Positions 1 through 10,806 of a stretch of DNA of 64,000 bases are shown in pieces. The notes under the pieces are model-generated. The model saw only the letters and a program-made list of their open reading frames with translations, was not told the origin of the DNA and ran no database searches. Numbering within the stretch: position 1 is the stretch's first letter; each line of letters begins with the position of its first letter. The DNA lies in assembly GCA_029204225.1 (NCBI GenBank), contig CM055100.1, forward strand, positions 24,499,106 to 24,563,105. The letters run 5' to 3'. A program made the translations under genes and the position numbers. Source of the DNA: Diphasiastrum complanatum. Its lineage: Eukaryota; Streptophyta; Lycopodiopsida; Lycopodiales; Lycopodiaceae.

Positions 1-1015
1 ATTTGATCTTCTTCCTGACGGGAAGGAGTCCATTGGTAGTAAATGGTTGTTCGAAACAAAGTACAATGTGAATGGTACCCTAGTAAAACACAAGGCAAGG
101 CTTGTTGTGATATGCAAAGCAAGGGCATAGACTATGAGGACTTTGCTCCCATAGTTAAGTGGAATACGCTTTGCATGATCATTGCATTGGTGGTAATGTC
201 TGGATGGAATCTACATTGGTACACACTTGCTCTGATTCCAATCTTTACTAATTTTGTTGTGACTCTAGCATCACTATAGTGGTATTGTATGTAGATGATC
301 TTGTGATCACGTGCAATGATGAGGAGCTCATTAGGGCAATCCAGAGAGATTTGTCAACTAGCTTTGATATGACTGATTTAGGGCTTATGCACTATTGCCT
401 TGGAGTAGAGATTTGGCAGAAGAAAGAAGGTATTGCACTTACTCACGTAGGTGGATGAAATATGTGAGCATTTTAGGATGAGTGATAGTAAACCAATCTC
501 TACACCATTTGAAGTTGGTAAAAAGCTGTCTAGTGAGAATAAGAGTGAGCTAGTAGATGCAACTTTGTTTTGTGAACTAGTTGGATGTTTGATCTACCTC
601 ACTACTACATGTCCTGACGTTAGGTAGTTATCTAGTGACTAGTGTATGACAATACCTGGAGAGGCACATTGGCAAGCTGCAAAGAGAATCCTTTGTTATG
701 TTAAGGGGAGGATTGATGATAGGAGATCCACCACAGGTTATCTCTTTCATTTTGGTAATGGTGCTTTCGCTTGGTAAGTTGGTCAAGTAAATGGCAAGAA
801 ACAATTGCTCTATCCACTACGGAAGCAGAATATAAAGCTTTATGTTCGGCAACGCAAGAGGCAGTATGGCTATGATGAATGTTAGAAGACATTGGCATCT
901 TCTAGGTTGAGCCTACTAACATAAGGAGTGACAGCCAAAGTGCTATACACCTAGCTAAAATCCTGTGTTTCATGCACACATTAAGCATATAAAAATTAAG
1001 TATCACGTTATTAGC
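1..1015 (+). pseudogene. Ty1/copia pol remnant: reverse transcriptase and RNase H
   Basis: Decayed 3' half of a copia polyprotein entering from the left edge. Read across several frames it gives the copia RT opening (SKWLFETKYNVNGTLVKHKAR, about 36-105), the catalytic stretch VVLYVDDLVITCND near 281-315, the SFDMTDLGLMHYCLGVEI block near 360-415, then RNase H pieces (RSTTGYLFHFGNGAFAW near 722-775; SDSQSAIHLAK near 930-960; HIKHIKIKYHVI near 975-1010). Stop codons and frameshifts break it at about 130, 455, 625, 775 and 875, so it cannot encode an active enzyme. No LTR or polypurine tract could be recognised just downstream, so the 3' end of the element appears lost. Confidence 0.85.
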
Positions 1016-2231
1016 TTTAAGTTTTGATAAATTTGAGTTTTTTTAAGAGAAAAGATCAGTACATGTAAAATAGCCACGTTAATGGCACCTGCGCTTAAAG
1101 AGCCGGGACAATTGTCCCTAGCGGGGACCACCTTATCATACCCCTCCCAAAAATCAGAGTCCTCTATATGTACTTACTTTTAGTTATTTGTGAATATTTT
1201 CCTTTTTTGTCACTTGAAGTGTGGGTGCTTCTTTCTTTCTTTCTGTTCTCTGTGTTGTAGTGATTGATGGCTTGTTTGAATTTCAATATAACTGCATAAT
1301 CGATCTTTCTCACATGTCCACTGCATGTGCATTGTGATTTTGTAAATGTTGGTTTGGTCTTGACTTTCTAGAAGGGATAGTGAACTGTATATACTCATTA
1401 GAATAATTTTGTTTATAGGAAACATTTTAGACATATATCTAAAATATTCACAGGTTTTTTTCCGCCTAATTCTTTCGTATTCCTTCTTAGTTTTGAAGAT
1501 TCATGCTGGTTCGTATGGTTCAGAACCGCCAGATGTGGAACCGGGTGGGAACATAGACACCAATCTGAGGTCTTCTGGCACATGGAGGATGATGTTTGGT
1601 AAGGTCATGCATGTGAATTCTGGTGATTGCATTGTTCCCCTTCACCACTCACGACATCATATGCTGGTGGTCAGATCCTTTCAAATCCTTTCAAATCTAC
1701 CTCATCAGGTGGTGCATGAGATGAGGAGGCACTGTCGTGATGGCCATGGCAAGATCATAGCAAGAGGCTGGAGATGCTGAGGAACATGAATGAGAGCTAG
1801 GGAGGTGACACAGCAGCGTGCTGCATGAGGAGACCAAGGAGGTCAAGATTATTTAAATGGTTGTTGCAGTGGAGAGGCGGCATAAATTTAGGTGCTGGAT
1901 TCAGAGTTAGCAACATACCACCACCTAATCGTAGAGGTAGTGGCATGTCAGAGGCTCAAATAAATCTAGGCTCATGGACTAAAATATGGCAGCACCTTAC
2001 AGACAGGAGCAGCAAAGTCACAAAGGGATTGGTTGGTCAAGAGCTACAGAAGGCGTCTGTTTTGGATACCGTGTCTCACACGAAGGGTTCAATGTTCACA
2101 TCTTCCTTGATGAAGAGTGACGAGATATTGTGAAAGGACAAGAATAATCGGTTTTAGATTTGATTTCGTACTTTGCGCAGTCTAGTGTATGTATTGGACT
2201 TTTATGCTATTGCACTCTTTTTTGATATACT
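1016..2231. other. Intergenic stretch with two unassigned open frames
   Basis: No recognisable gene. Two plus-strand open frames (1409-1780 and 1825-2133, 123 and 102 codons) have some compositional complexity, for example GGINLGAGFRVSNIPPPNRR in the second, but match no family I know. They lack convincing splice sites tying them to the gene at 4170, though a missing first exon of that gene could lie here. Confidence 0.35.
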
Positions 2232-2239
2232 GCTACCAT

Positions 2240-2987
2240 CTTAGTTGCCTGTTCCGGAACGGAACGCGTTCTGGAATGCGTTCCGTTCCGGAATGGGCCC
2301 TTGAAAAAAAAAAGGCTTTTTTTTTACAAGGGATTTTTATCCGTTAATTATCACTTCCGGATATTGAGGATGGCAAATTGGTAAGATGGCAGAGATTACA
2401 ACAATTCAAGAAGGGTAGAACGCATTTACAACAAACCAGCCCCAGAGGTATGCAGCATCACAAGGAATCATTTTCTATAATCCAGCTGTATTATGTAAAG
2501 AAGAATGTAAGGTGGAATGTAGCTGAAGAACACACGATTTTAGATGTCTCTATCTTATAAAGAATGGTAAATTGCAAATGCAAGATCCTATTGTAAATCA
2601 TGCAAATAAAGATCAATCTGTCACTTCAATTTGTTAACAGGTATCAAGTTTCAGGACTGTAAATACTTGTCCAGATAGGACACGCATGCACTCGCGCGCA
2701 CACACACACACTCGCGCGCGCACACACACACACACACGAAACCATTAAGGCACACACACACATCCACCAGCTGCAACCATGGTGCCTTCTTCCACAACCA
2801 TCCCATCTAGAAGAGTTGCTCCCATCCCCACAAACGACTGGTCTTATATGTTTACAATGCAACGAGCGGGCCAGCAGGGTCTTTAATCTTTTTTTTTAAA
2901 CCTACACTAAATCGTTCCGACCCAGTACGTTCCGGAACAGACGGAATGGAACGTTCCGACCCATTTTGGTCGGAATGGGCTTCTAAG
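2240..2987. mobile_element. hAT-like miniature element with GGAACG palindromic ends (copy 1)
   Basis: 748-bp non-coding element flanked by a perfect 8-bp direct repeat GCTACCAT (2232-2239 and 2988-2995), the target-site length of hAT transposons. Its ends are imperfect inverted repeats: CTTAGTTGCCTGTTCC on the left and, reverse-complemented, CTTAGAAGCCCATTCC on the right (12 of 16 identical). Just inside each end lie clusters of self-complementary words: GTTCCGGAAC and GAACGCGTTC at 2251-2300, GTTCCGGAAC and GGAACGTTCC at 2925-2960. These are followed inward by A or T runs (2305-2330 and 2885-2900). The interior carries a CA microsatellite and no transposase, so the element is non-autonomous. 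Superfamily assignment rests on TSD length and short TIRs only. Confidence 0.75.
2690..2764. repeat. CA/CG dinucleotide microsatellite
   Basis: Alternating cacaca and cgcgcg runs inside the copy 1 element. Purine-pyrimidine alternation over about 75 bp, a typical Z-DNA-prone simple repeat. Confidence 0.9.
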
Positions 2988-3074
2988 GCTACCATTACCA
3001 AATGGACTTCTTCTGGTTTGTATTTGATCTGATGTTCCGGACGATAATTGTAGTATGTCAACTTGTGAGTTTGT

Positions 3075-3331
3075 ATACTAGTGAGTCGGGGGGGTGAGGG
3101 TCCGGGCTGGATTGCCCGCGTCCGCGTCCGCTGCGTCCAATTTTTTTTTTCTTTAAATTAAAAAAAAAAAAAAAAAACAGATGTGTCCGGGGTCCGCACT
3201 GGTCCGGGGTCAGGACGCCATTTTTTTAAAAATATTTTTTAAATTTTTAAAAAAAAAAATTAAAAAATAAAAAAAAAAACCGGACGCGTCCGCATCCGCG
3301 TCCGCCATCTGCTTCCTTATATTATACTAGT
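3075..3331. mobile_element. GGACGCGTCC-word element bounded by ATACTAGT repeats
   Basis: A 241-bp GC-rich/A-tract composite (3083-3323) lies between two copies of ATACTAGT (3075-3082 and 3324-3331; 9 bp TATACTAGT if the preceding T is counted). Left part: tandem GTCCGCGTCCG words (3115-3140) then a T/A-rich tract. Centre: GTGTCCGGGGTCCGCACTGG. Then another long A/T tract. Right part: CGGACGCGTCCG (12-bp palindrome) and more GTCCGC words. The layout matches copy 1, but no clear terminal inverted repeat is visible, so membership in the same family is inferred. Confidence 0.5.
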
Positions 3332-4169
3332 CGAGTTTTGTATGGATGCCATGTGTATTTAGGCAGCAAGTTTCTTGATCTCTGGAACTGCAACTAAACT
3401 TTGGAATGTCCATCTATTAATTGCTTACCCTGCATGTTACATAAATTTTTTGGTCGGCCAAAATCACCTAAAGCAATGTACCTCTACCTCTAAAAGTTGT
3501 TGCTCCAGAAGTTTATTTCTTTCAGACCTTTCAATATTTGTGCATTGCAATTGTGTCTCAGATTGGAATCTTCTTTCCTCTGTTCAGAGCTTTTCAGTAG
3601 TCATATACTTCAATTTTCAAAGAGAAAAATTGTATTTTTCACTTGAGTGCTCAAAGATCTGACCGCACTTTTGAGTTACCACTCTTAATCAGCAATTTGT
3701 CTCATAACAGTGGACATCGTAGCTTTAGGGTTTGTGAATACCAAATACAACAAAGCTGCTGATGCCTAGATATAAGCTGTCAAAAGGTTCAGGATCTGAT
3801 TGTGCTTTGAAGTACTAGTCTTAATCAACAAGTTGCCTCATAACAGTGGGCATCATAGGTTTAGTGCTTGTAATTATCAATTTCAACAAAGCAGTTAGTT
3901 GATGCCTAAGTACAATCTGTCAAATGGTTCAGGATCATGGAAGTACTTAAATCTGCTTGTTCACGTAGACATTGTATGCTATTGTGTCTCTAGATATAAA
4001 AGCTACAATCTCTGTTCTACTTAAATGCTTGTTTTTCCAATAGCAAGTTTTTGCTAAGGAGGAAACCATATCATATGAATGCCAATTGATTGTTTGCCTT
4101 TTCTGTCCTAATGTCACAAATTTTAACAAAATCATCGAATACCAGCTTTCATAAAAAGTTTCTATTCAG
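3332..4169. other. No recognisable gene; probable intron or upstream region
   Basis: AT-rich with no coding signal I can support. It contains an imperfect ~125-bp duplication: a segment near 3685-3795 (CATAACAGTGGACATCGTAG ... GATGCCTAGA) recurs near 3835-3945 (CATAACAGTGGGCATCATAG ... GATGCCTAAG). The stretch ends in a good splice acceptor (TTTCTATTCAG) at the start of the next gene's first visible exon. Confidence 0.5.
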
Positions 4170-5946
4170 TGTGTGATGTCTGGACAAGATTTCTGAATCT
4201 ATCTAATATGATAAGACCTGACAAAAATGCATCTGGGCAGATAGGAGCTTTGAAAAGATTGCAACGCGAAGTTTTTTCAGATCTTCTGAAGATTAGAGAG
4301 CGTCTGGATAAGCTTGAACATCATGCTGGCTTACGCCAAATAAAGAGTCTGGGGGACCCTTTGGGCGTGGCTAGAACCCGGTTGAAGGGACTAGTGAATG
4401 TTGGTGCTGCTTTTGTTTTTCTACAGGACAAAAATAGCCGACATTCTCGTTACGCATTGGACCAAGCAGGAATGCAAACTGGACTAGATGTCCGCTTCAC
4501 TTTTGAAACTCCATTTCGAGATACAGACCTGCTGATTATGGAATGTGGTACAGGACAGGGGAATGACAGCACTGAGGGCATGAATCTTGGAGGGCCAATC
4601 CGAATTTCAAAGATTGCATATTTTGCACAAGTCTCAGATGAGCTAATGGTTTCTTTGATTCCCCTTGGTGCAGAAATGACGGATGTTTCAGAAATAGTAC
4701 ATTCTTTACAGGTGGGCAGCAAGTGTGCAGATTCTTTTTATCATTTCTGCTGTGATCTGTTATAATATGAAGTGTAAAACATTCATGGCCCTACTTGGAG
4801 ATTCTATTGGTTCACATCATAGGAAGTGCAGAAGTCAATCATTTAAGTCTAAATTTTTAACTTCATGGTGAATGTGTAGAAACAGCACACTATGAACGTG
4901 AGAAATACCACTTCTAACAAAAATTGGGAACAGAGTTTTTTTTTTGTTAAATCAATGTATCTTGGGCTTCAATTGCTGCCTATGTTGTTTTATCCAAGCC
5001 AATTTTGGCCTTCAAGTTGTGAGTCTGACCTCTGAAGTAAGATATCTTGCTATAACTGAGATTCTTATCAATATCGCAGGACCAGGCTCTTACCAGGTTT
5101 GCCAGTGGTGGACCACCCCTGTTTGGTCACTTCAAGGGTTCTGCAATTGGTGCCACATTTAGAAATACTGATGCATTGCTATCTATCTCACAGTGCCTGT
5201 CTGGCTGGGGCAATCATTTTTCAAGGTTCGGCTCCTTTGATAGCGAACCTCTCTGCTCAAGTACTCTTGCAACGTGCATTTACCAACCTTCTGACAGCAT
5301 GATATTTTCACTATCTGCTGTAAATAATTTCTATCCTAGTCCTCCTCTACCATCCTCAACTCGATTGCACTGGAGTGAGATGGGACCGCTTGTTCTTTCA
5401 AAATCACGTGCAGGTCCTTTTAAAAATTCTGCTGGGACTTCCTTGCGGGCTTCAGACACTAGTTCTGTCTCCCAAGGGAACAGTTCTGGTGCACTTTGGA
5501 ATTCACAGAGTTTTGAAAGCAGCCTTCCAGAAACAAAGGGTACTTCGGTACAAGCATTTTCTGTTGCAGGAGAGGTGGATATTGGAAGTAGCATCAATGT
5601 CGGAGGTTGGATGCAGGTTGACAGAGGAAATTTGTTTCAAGAGCCAGCAACAAAACATCTTCAATGGGCTTTAACTCTCTCTAAATCTGCTGGAAGCACA
5701 GTTGACTGGGGTTTATGTCTGGGAAATTCCAGGCCTTACTTTTGGTATACACCCAAAAGTGCCGAAAGAAAATACCTTGAGCCAGCAGATGATATGATGG
5801 AAGTATGTGTGCCTCAAACGCAGTTTGAAGCCTTTGTAAAGCTGAACTGTGGTAAAGGTTGTGTCTTGCAACCAGGCATACTTTATGTACTGAATAAGCA
5901 TTCACAGACCCCTGCTTTGATTCTTAGAGCACACTGGGGTCTGTGA
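4170..5946 (+). CDS. Unrecognised plant-type protein, last two exons (5' end not found)
   Basis: Two exons join in phase: 4170-4711 (acceptor TTTCTATTCAG before, donor CAG/gtgggc after) and 5080-5946 (acceptor atatcgcag, stop TGA at 5944). They give about 468 residues after a split first codon. The first exon encodes a helical start (IGALKRLQREVFSDLLKIRE) followed by LKGLVNVGAAFVFLQDKNSR. The second encodes many alternating hydrophobic segments and ends in LQPGILYVLNKHSQTPALIL. The alternating strands and glycine-rich turns in the C-terminal half would fit a beta-rich or beta-barrel protein, but this is inference; I do not recognise the family. A serine-rich stretch (about 5430-5530) looks like a disordered linker. 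No stop codons or frameshifts break the two exons, so the gene may be live. The first exon(s) must lie upstream, or the copy is 5'-truncated. Confidence 0.7.
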
Positions 5947-7400
5947 TACTACTCAGGCATGAAAAATTTGGAGTGTACTCTTGTTCGCTCAAACAAATGT
6001 GTAGATGGAACTTTTGTAGACGGTCTTCTCTGTACAAGATTTTTAAGGCTGATAATATGCCATAACAATTGACTTGATGTGGAGGTAAGAAAGTTGGTTG
6101 TATACTCTTGCAGTGCACTGGCCTTCGTCTTCTTCAGGTACTTCTGGAAGTCTCAGCCAGATTTCCTACTCTTTGTTATATTCATGTTTATAATACTGTA
6201 TCTTCATTCATGATCTCAAAGCCATATAAGTAACTTCAAATCTTTCGATTTGCAAGCTTCTGCTTAAAAAAGCAGCTTAACGTAGTGTTCTTTAATGACC
6301 ATCACATGCCTCCGAAGTGCCCCAAAATGTCCCACAGACTGAGAAGTAGCTGCCTCACAAAAAGCTTCAAAAGGAAAGATCTTCCCATGAAAAAATAACG
6401 TCCATGGTTGGTATGTTGGTACAAAGTTGATGTTTGAAGTTGAAGAAGCAGAAATTTTTATGATTCTATCTAGCTAATTGTGAAGAAGGTTTGCACTACT
6501 GTCAGAGTTTGAATCTCATCTAGGAGCTGATTTTCTGGCGTGTAGTTGTAGCTGAGATTTATTTGAGGATGATTTTTTGCAATTGGAGATTTTTGAAGGT
6601 TTTGACTTCTAACACAATGGACAAATGCATACCCTATTCCTTGACAATGGCACTCCAGGCCCCTTGAGGTTGGAACCTTCCATCGTCAATTGTGATCCTC
6701 CCTTCCATTGATTGCCATCTTCTTTGTTTACCCCCATCTTCTTTTATATCCTCCTTCCTTCACCTTCACCCTTTAAAAGTACATCTTCTATAGCTTGTAC
6801 CCTGCAAGATCTAGCAATATCAACTCCCAAAGTCCACAAAAAACTCTCAAAGTCCACAACTATGTCATGAATCTCAATGTAACATATGTCATCTTTTCAG
6901 AACAAACATCACCACCAACATACTTGTCATATATGTAAAGATAAATTAAAGCCAACTACTATTGGTGTCGCGAAAAACTTACAAAGTGAGCCATTTCAGT
7001 CTTGTTCCCTTCTATGCTTCTTCTAGACAATTGTTCATTTTGCTGCTCCGGACTTCATGAGCAGCATCAGGAAATGGTATTATGTAGGAGTCATAGTTCC
7101 TTGAAATTTCTGTATGTCACCACTGAAAACACTCTTCAAGAAAAAATATGTTCACAGGTCTTAAAAAATGAATGATAATCATCTATCACGCTTTTTCAGA
7201 ACTTATTGAATACACAAAGCTGCTACAGGATTAGTATATATTCTGCTACAAAATAGGGTCAAAACAACCATTAGAAAATTACCCACGTTAAGAACCTTGT
7301 AATAACTTGAGTTTGTTTATTTGTAGGGGCCTCCCACGTTAATATTGTATGGGCCCCCTCCCATGTAAGTTGGTTTAACTTGTGTAGGCCAAGTTGGTGA
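5947..7400. other. 3' flank and intergenic DNA, nothing recognised
   Basis: Begins with the probable 3' untranslated region of the preceding gene, then AT-rich DNA without a supported coding region, LTR or tandem repeat. Confidence 0.5.
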
Positions 7401-7408
7401 ATTCCAGG

Positions 7409-8196
7409 CATAGTTGCACTCTGATCCCCGAAACGCGTGTCGAAATGCGGTCCAGAAATGCGTTTAGGGTTTAACGCTTAGATATGTGTTTTTTTTTTTT
7501 TGATTTTTTTTTGGGCAGTATGGATATCAGATGAAAGCTCTATTTAAGAGCATTATTATTGTGTAGTTTGCCGAGCATTTCTGATACAATTCGGTCAAGT
7601 TTAGGTGCATTAATCCATGTTGGGTTTTGTCAAGGGTAAACATTCAAAACTAATCTCTAGCCTATTCGTTATGATCATAGATGATTTCAGTGGGACAGAG
7701 ACAAAGAACTGTAGAGCAATGGTACCTCGCTTTGGGCCCCCCCTGGCGACAGTAGCAAGGGGGGTGTTAACCCCCCCTGCACCCCCCCAAAGATAAAAAT
7801 GGGGGTCCAAATGCGCGCCGATAAGGGCCCAATATTTATGTCCCCAACTGTATACACATTGCACTCACATCTCCAGTGAAATGGTTGCAAAAGTGATCAT
7901 CATCCATAGAGTTGATAGCCCAAACTGTAGCAATAACATTTATTGAGAACCAGAGCAAATAACAACCAAATAGTTACTGAAAATAAGATTTGTTTGTGTC
8001 CTGCACTTTTGAGAGGCAAAACGCTGGTTTTGACCATTTCTCCCTTAAAAAAATTTCAGCCATAAGCTACTTTTCCAATTTTATTTTATTTTTCATCACG
8101 TTTCATGTTTTGAAACGCGTTTTAGAGAATTGTGGTTCACGAAACGCAAACTTAGTGAAATGCGAACCTAGCGAAACATGTTTTGCTGCAACTATG
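7409..8196. mobile_element. hAT-like miniature element with GAAACGC words (copy 2)
   Basis: 788-bp element with a perfect 10-bp terminal inverted repeat: CATAGTTGCA at 7409-7418 and TGCAACTATG at 8187-8196. The 8-bp flanks are ATTCCAGG (7401-7408) and ATTCAAAG (8197-8204), 6 of 8 identical, consistent with an old hAT target duplication. Subterminal words are GAAACGCG, GAAATGCG and AAACGC, in clusters at 7429-7475 on the left and 8110-8180 on the right. T runs lie inside the left cluster (7488-7512). No transposase. A hairpin-forming stretch of six Gs, TGTTAA and six Cs sits in the interior (7759-7776). Its terminus closely resembles those of copies 1, 3 and 4. Confidence 0.72.
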
Positions 8197-8459
8197 ATTC
8201 AAAGTTCATTTCTACTCTCTTTCAAAATTTACCTAGGAGTAATTTTGGGACTTACAATTGTTGTGTAACTCTACTAACCTATGTAACTCATTGGATGTTA
8301 GCATTCCCATCCTTGGCATATCTTGTGCCTCTATTTATTGGGACAACTAAGTTGAGAGATGATCCCATTTGGCAACAGGTCAAGAAGAGCACTATGTATA
8401 ATCAGCATTGACATTGATATCACATGTCAACACAACTAATCCTCCTAGACAAGTAGGAG

Positions 8460-9500
8460 ACATTGAAATCTTTGTTTAACATCACCTCAAGATTTTTGAA
8501 TATGAAGATCTTACGAGGTGAATCCATTGTCTTTTATAAGGGCTAAAGGGCCAACTAATGGAGGTTGGAGAAGAGACAAAGGATGACTACGTGGTGAGTC
8601 TTTTCTTGAATGGGCCATCTCAATCTTTCCATCATGTTGTAATATCACTAATGTCTCGTGCAGGGATTTTTAATTATGAAGAGTTATGTGAACACACATA
8701 TTCAAATATGTGAACCTTGCATTTTAGGAAAGCACCATAGAAATAAGTTTTTTTTATGAATGGAGCAATTAGGTGAAAGTGATTTATGATCTTATTCACT
8801 CTAATTCATGGGGACCTTGCCAAATGCGGATCTTGGGTGGTGCATCATACTTATGATTTTTTTAAGAAAGTATTGAGTATATTATTTGAAAAATAAATCA
8901 CAAGCTTTCAATTTCTTTGTTGAGTTTAATTTCTTGGCTGAGAACCAAATGGACAAGAAAACAAAATGCCTTAGTCAAAGTGATAGAGGTGATGAATGTA
9001 TCTCTAATAAATTTAGAAAATTTTGCTAACAACATGATATTAAAAGGCAACTAACAACAGCCTATACACCTCAACAAGGTGTATTAGAAAGAAAGAATAA
9101 AACAATTGTTTAATTTTTTTAGTTGTTGTTCGTATGTCTCGTCTATCTTGTTCTTTTTGGATTGAGGCTATCCAAATTGTGTTTTATCCTCATATAAAGT
9201 CACTCACAAAGGCGTTCAAGGGCAAAACATTCAAGGAGAACAAACCAAGCATGATGACTTAAGGGATTTTTGGATGTGATTCTTATGCACATGTCCTTTA
9301 AGATATGAGAAAGAAGCTTGATGATAGATTTGAAAAATATACTTTTGTTGGCTATTTTGATGAATAAAAAGGTTACTGATTGTAGAATCATACTATTAAA
9401 AGGATCATTGTTATTAGAGATACCATAGAACAAGGGTGTTGTTTTTTTTGCAAAATGGACATTATGCGTTTTAATGGCATAGATGATTCTTCTCTAAAAG
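8460..9500 (+). pseudogene. Ty1/copia gag and integrase remnant
   Basis: Heavily decayed copia internal region. A gag-like segment (LKGQLMEVGEETKDDYVVSL near 8540-8600) is followed by integrase core pieces: SDRGDECISNKFRKFC near 8979-9026, then QLTTAYTPQQGVLERKNKTI near 9045-9105, which contains the catalytic E. Next comes the integrase C-terminal piece KLDDRFEKYTFVGYFDE near 9314-9365. Multiple stops and shifts. No LTRs could be paired with it. Confidence 0.75.
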
Positions 9501-10240
9501 ATGATAATATTGATCATGGTGGACAACAACAAATAAATGAAGAATACCATATTGTGTTGTCATCAAAGCAAGACCATCCACACTATGGACCATGATGACG
9601 CAAGCAATCAAAGACTATTGAGAGAAAGGAAAAACCTTCAAACCCATTTGAATTCTACTTTAATGACTAGACTTTTTATGATGATGTTGACCTTAACTCA
9701 TTTGTTGAAGCATCTCAATCTAAGCAATATATGGATGTAATGGAGGAATATTTGTCTGTACAAGGATAAAATTTGTTTAGGGAATCTACTGTTGGAAAGA
9801 AACTATATATCAAGTTTTTCCTTAGCAAAAGCAAGTTGTGAAGACCATCGTTCCCTTGAAGTACTCACAATTGTTATCATTCTTGGCAAAATGCAAGGGA
9901 AAGATTAAACAACCATGATAATATGATGAATTGAAAAAAAAAGGAGACATACTTCAAGAAGTAGGAGCACACTTTTGATTTCTCCACGAAGGGGAGCAAT
10001 TGATTACATGATTAGTTGCTTTGCTATATGCATTCTCATATACACCTTTATTGGACCAATAGTCTTGATTTCATATTGAGCATTGCCCTTTTGACTATGA
10101 CCTTGTTCTCTCAATGCTATGCTTTGATGTTCCTAGATGAATTTTAGGTGCTCTCTCGCATGTATCATCAGTCTCGTGAGACTATCTGTTGTAATCCTTT
10201 GTTTCTAAAGATTGGAACTTATAGACACATGTGGGGTTGT
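9501..10240. other. Decayed copia tail or intergenic DNA
   Basis: AT-rich. Short echoes of a retroelement end (HEGEQLIT-like reading near 9985-10005) but no RT motif, LTR or polypurine tract that I can support. Confidence 0.35.
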
Positions 10241-10735
10241 ACATTTTTTTTTGTACATGAGGGTGCACACACTCAGGAGGCTACCAATTTTTTTTTTGCA
10301 ACCTCACATGTGAGTTCCAACCTTTAGGATCAAGAGATTGCAAATTTTTATTTTTTTGCAGCCTCCTGAGTGTGCACACCGGCATGCACACTCAACAGGT
10401 TGCAAAACATATTTGCAACCCCATGTGTTTATAAGTTCCAACCTTTAGAATCAAGGGGTTGCAAATTTTTTGTGTAGCCTCTTGAGTGTGCACATCGACA
10501 TGCATGCTTAGGAGGCTAAAAACGTACTTGCAACCTCATGTGTTTGTCAGTTCCAACCTTCGAAATTAGATTGTTGCAAATTTTTTTTGCAGCATCTTGA
10601 GTGTGCACACTGGGGTGCACACTCACGACGCCTTGATTATGAAGATTAAAGCTTATAGACATATAGGATAGCAATTCTTCTTTGCAGCCTCTTGAGTGTG
10701 CACACTCAAGAGGCTGCAATTTTTTTTTGCATATA
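10241..10735. repeat. Array of ~115-bp palindromic monomers
   Basis: Tandem, diverged monomers each containing GCAGCCTCTTGAGTGTGCAC, a short spacer, the inverse arm (TGCACACTCAAGAGGCTGCA), then TTGCAACCTCATGTGTTTATA and AGTTCCAACCTT. The forward arm recurs near 10356, 10475, 10588 and 10684, so the period is about 96-119 bp. The last monomer (10682-10719) is a perfect 38-bp palindrome with no spacer. The same array occurs at 25551-26098 and 28843-28975. Confidence 0.85.
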
Positions 10736-10806
10736 CAAGTTTTATTACAAATTTTGTGTCTCGTAGCAATAACTTGTAATATCTAGACACCTATAAAAGA
10801 TCTAGA

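Noticed and set aside
7610-7890. Minus-strand frames within the 7409-8196 element as a transposase
   Set aside because: Only 67-84 codons, low-complexity glycine/proline composition from G/C runs, and no transposase motif.
10241-10735. CRISPR-like array of repeats with spacers
   Set aside because: The spacers are themselves repeated and diverged, the genome is a plant, and there are no cas genes; it is a palindromic tandem repeat.
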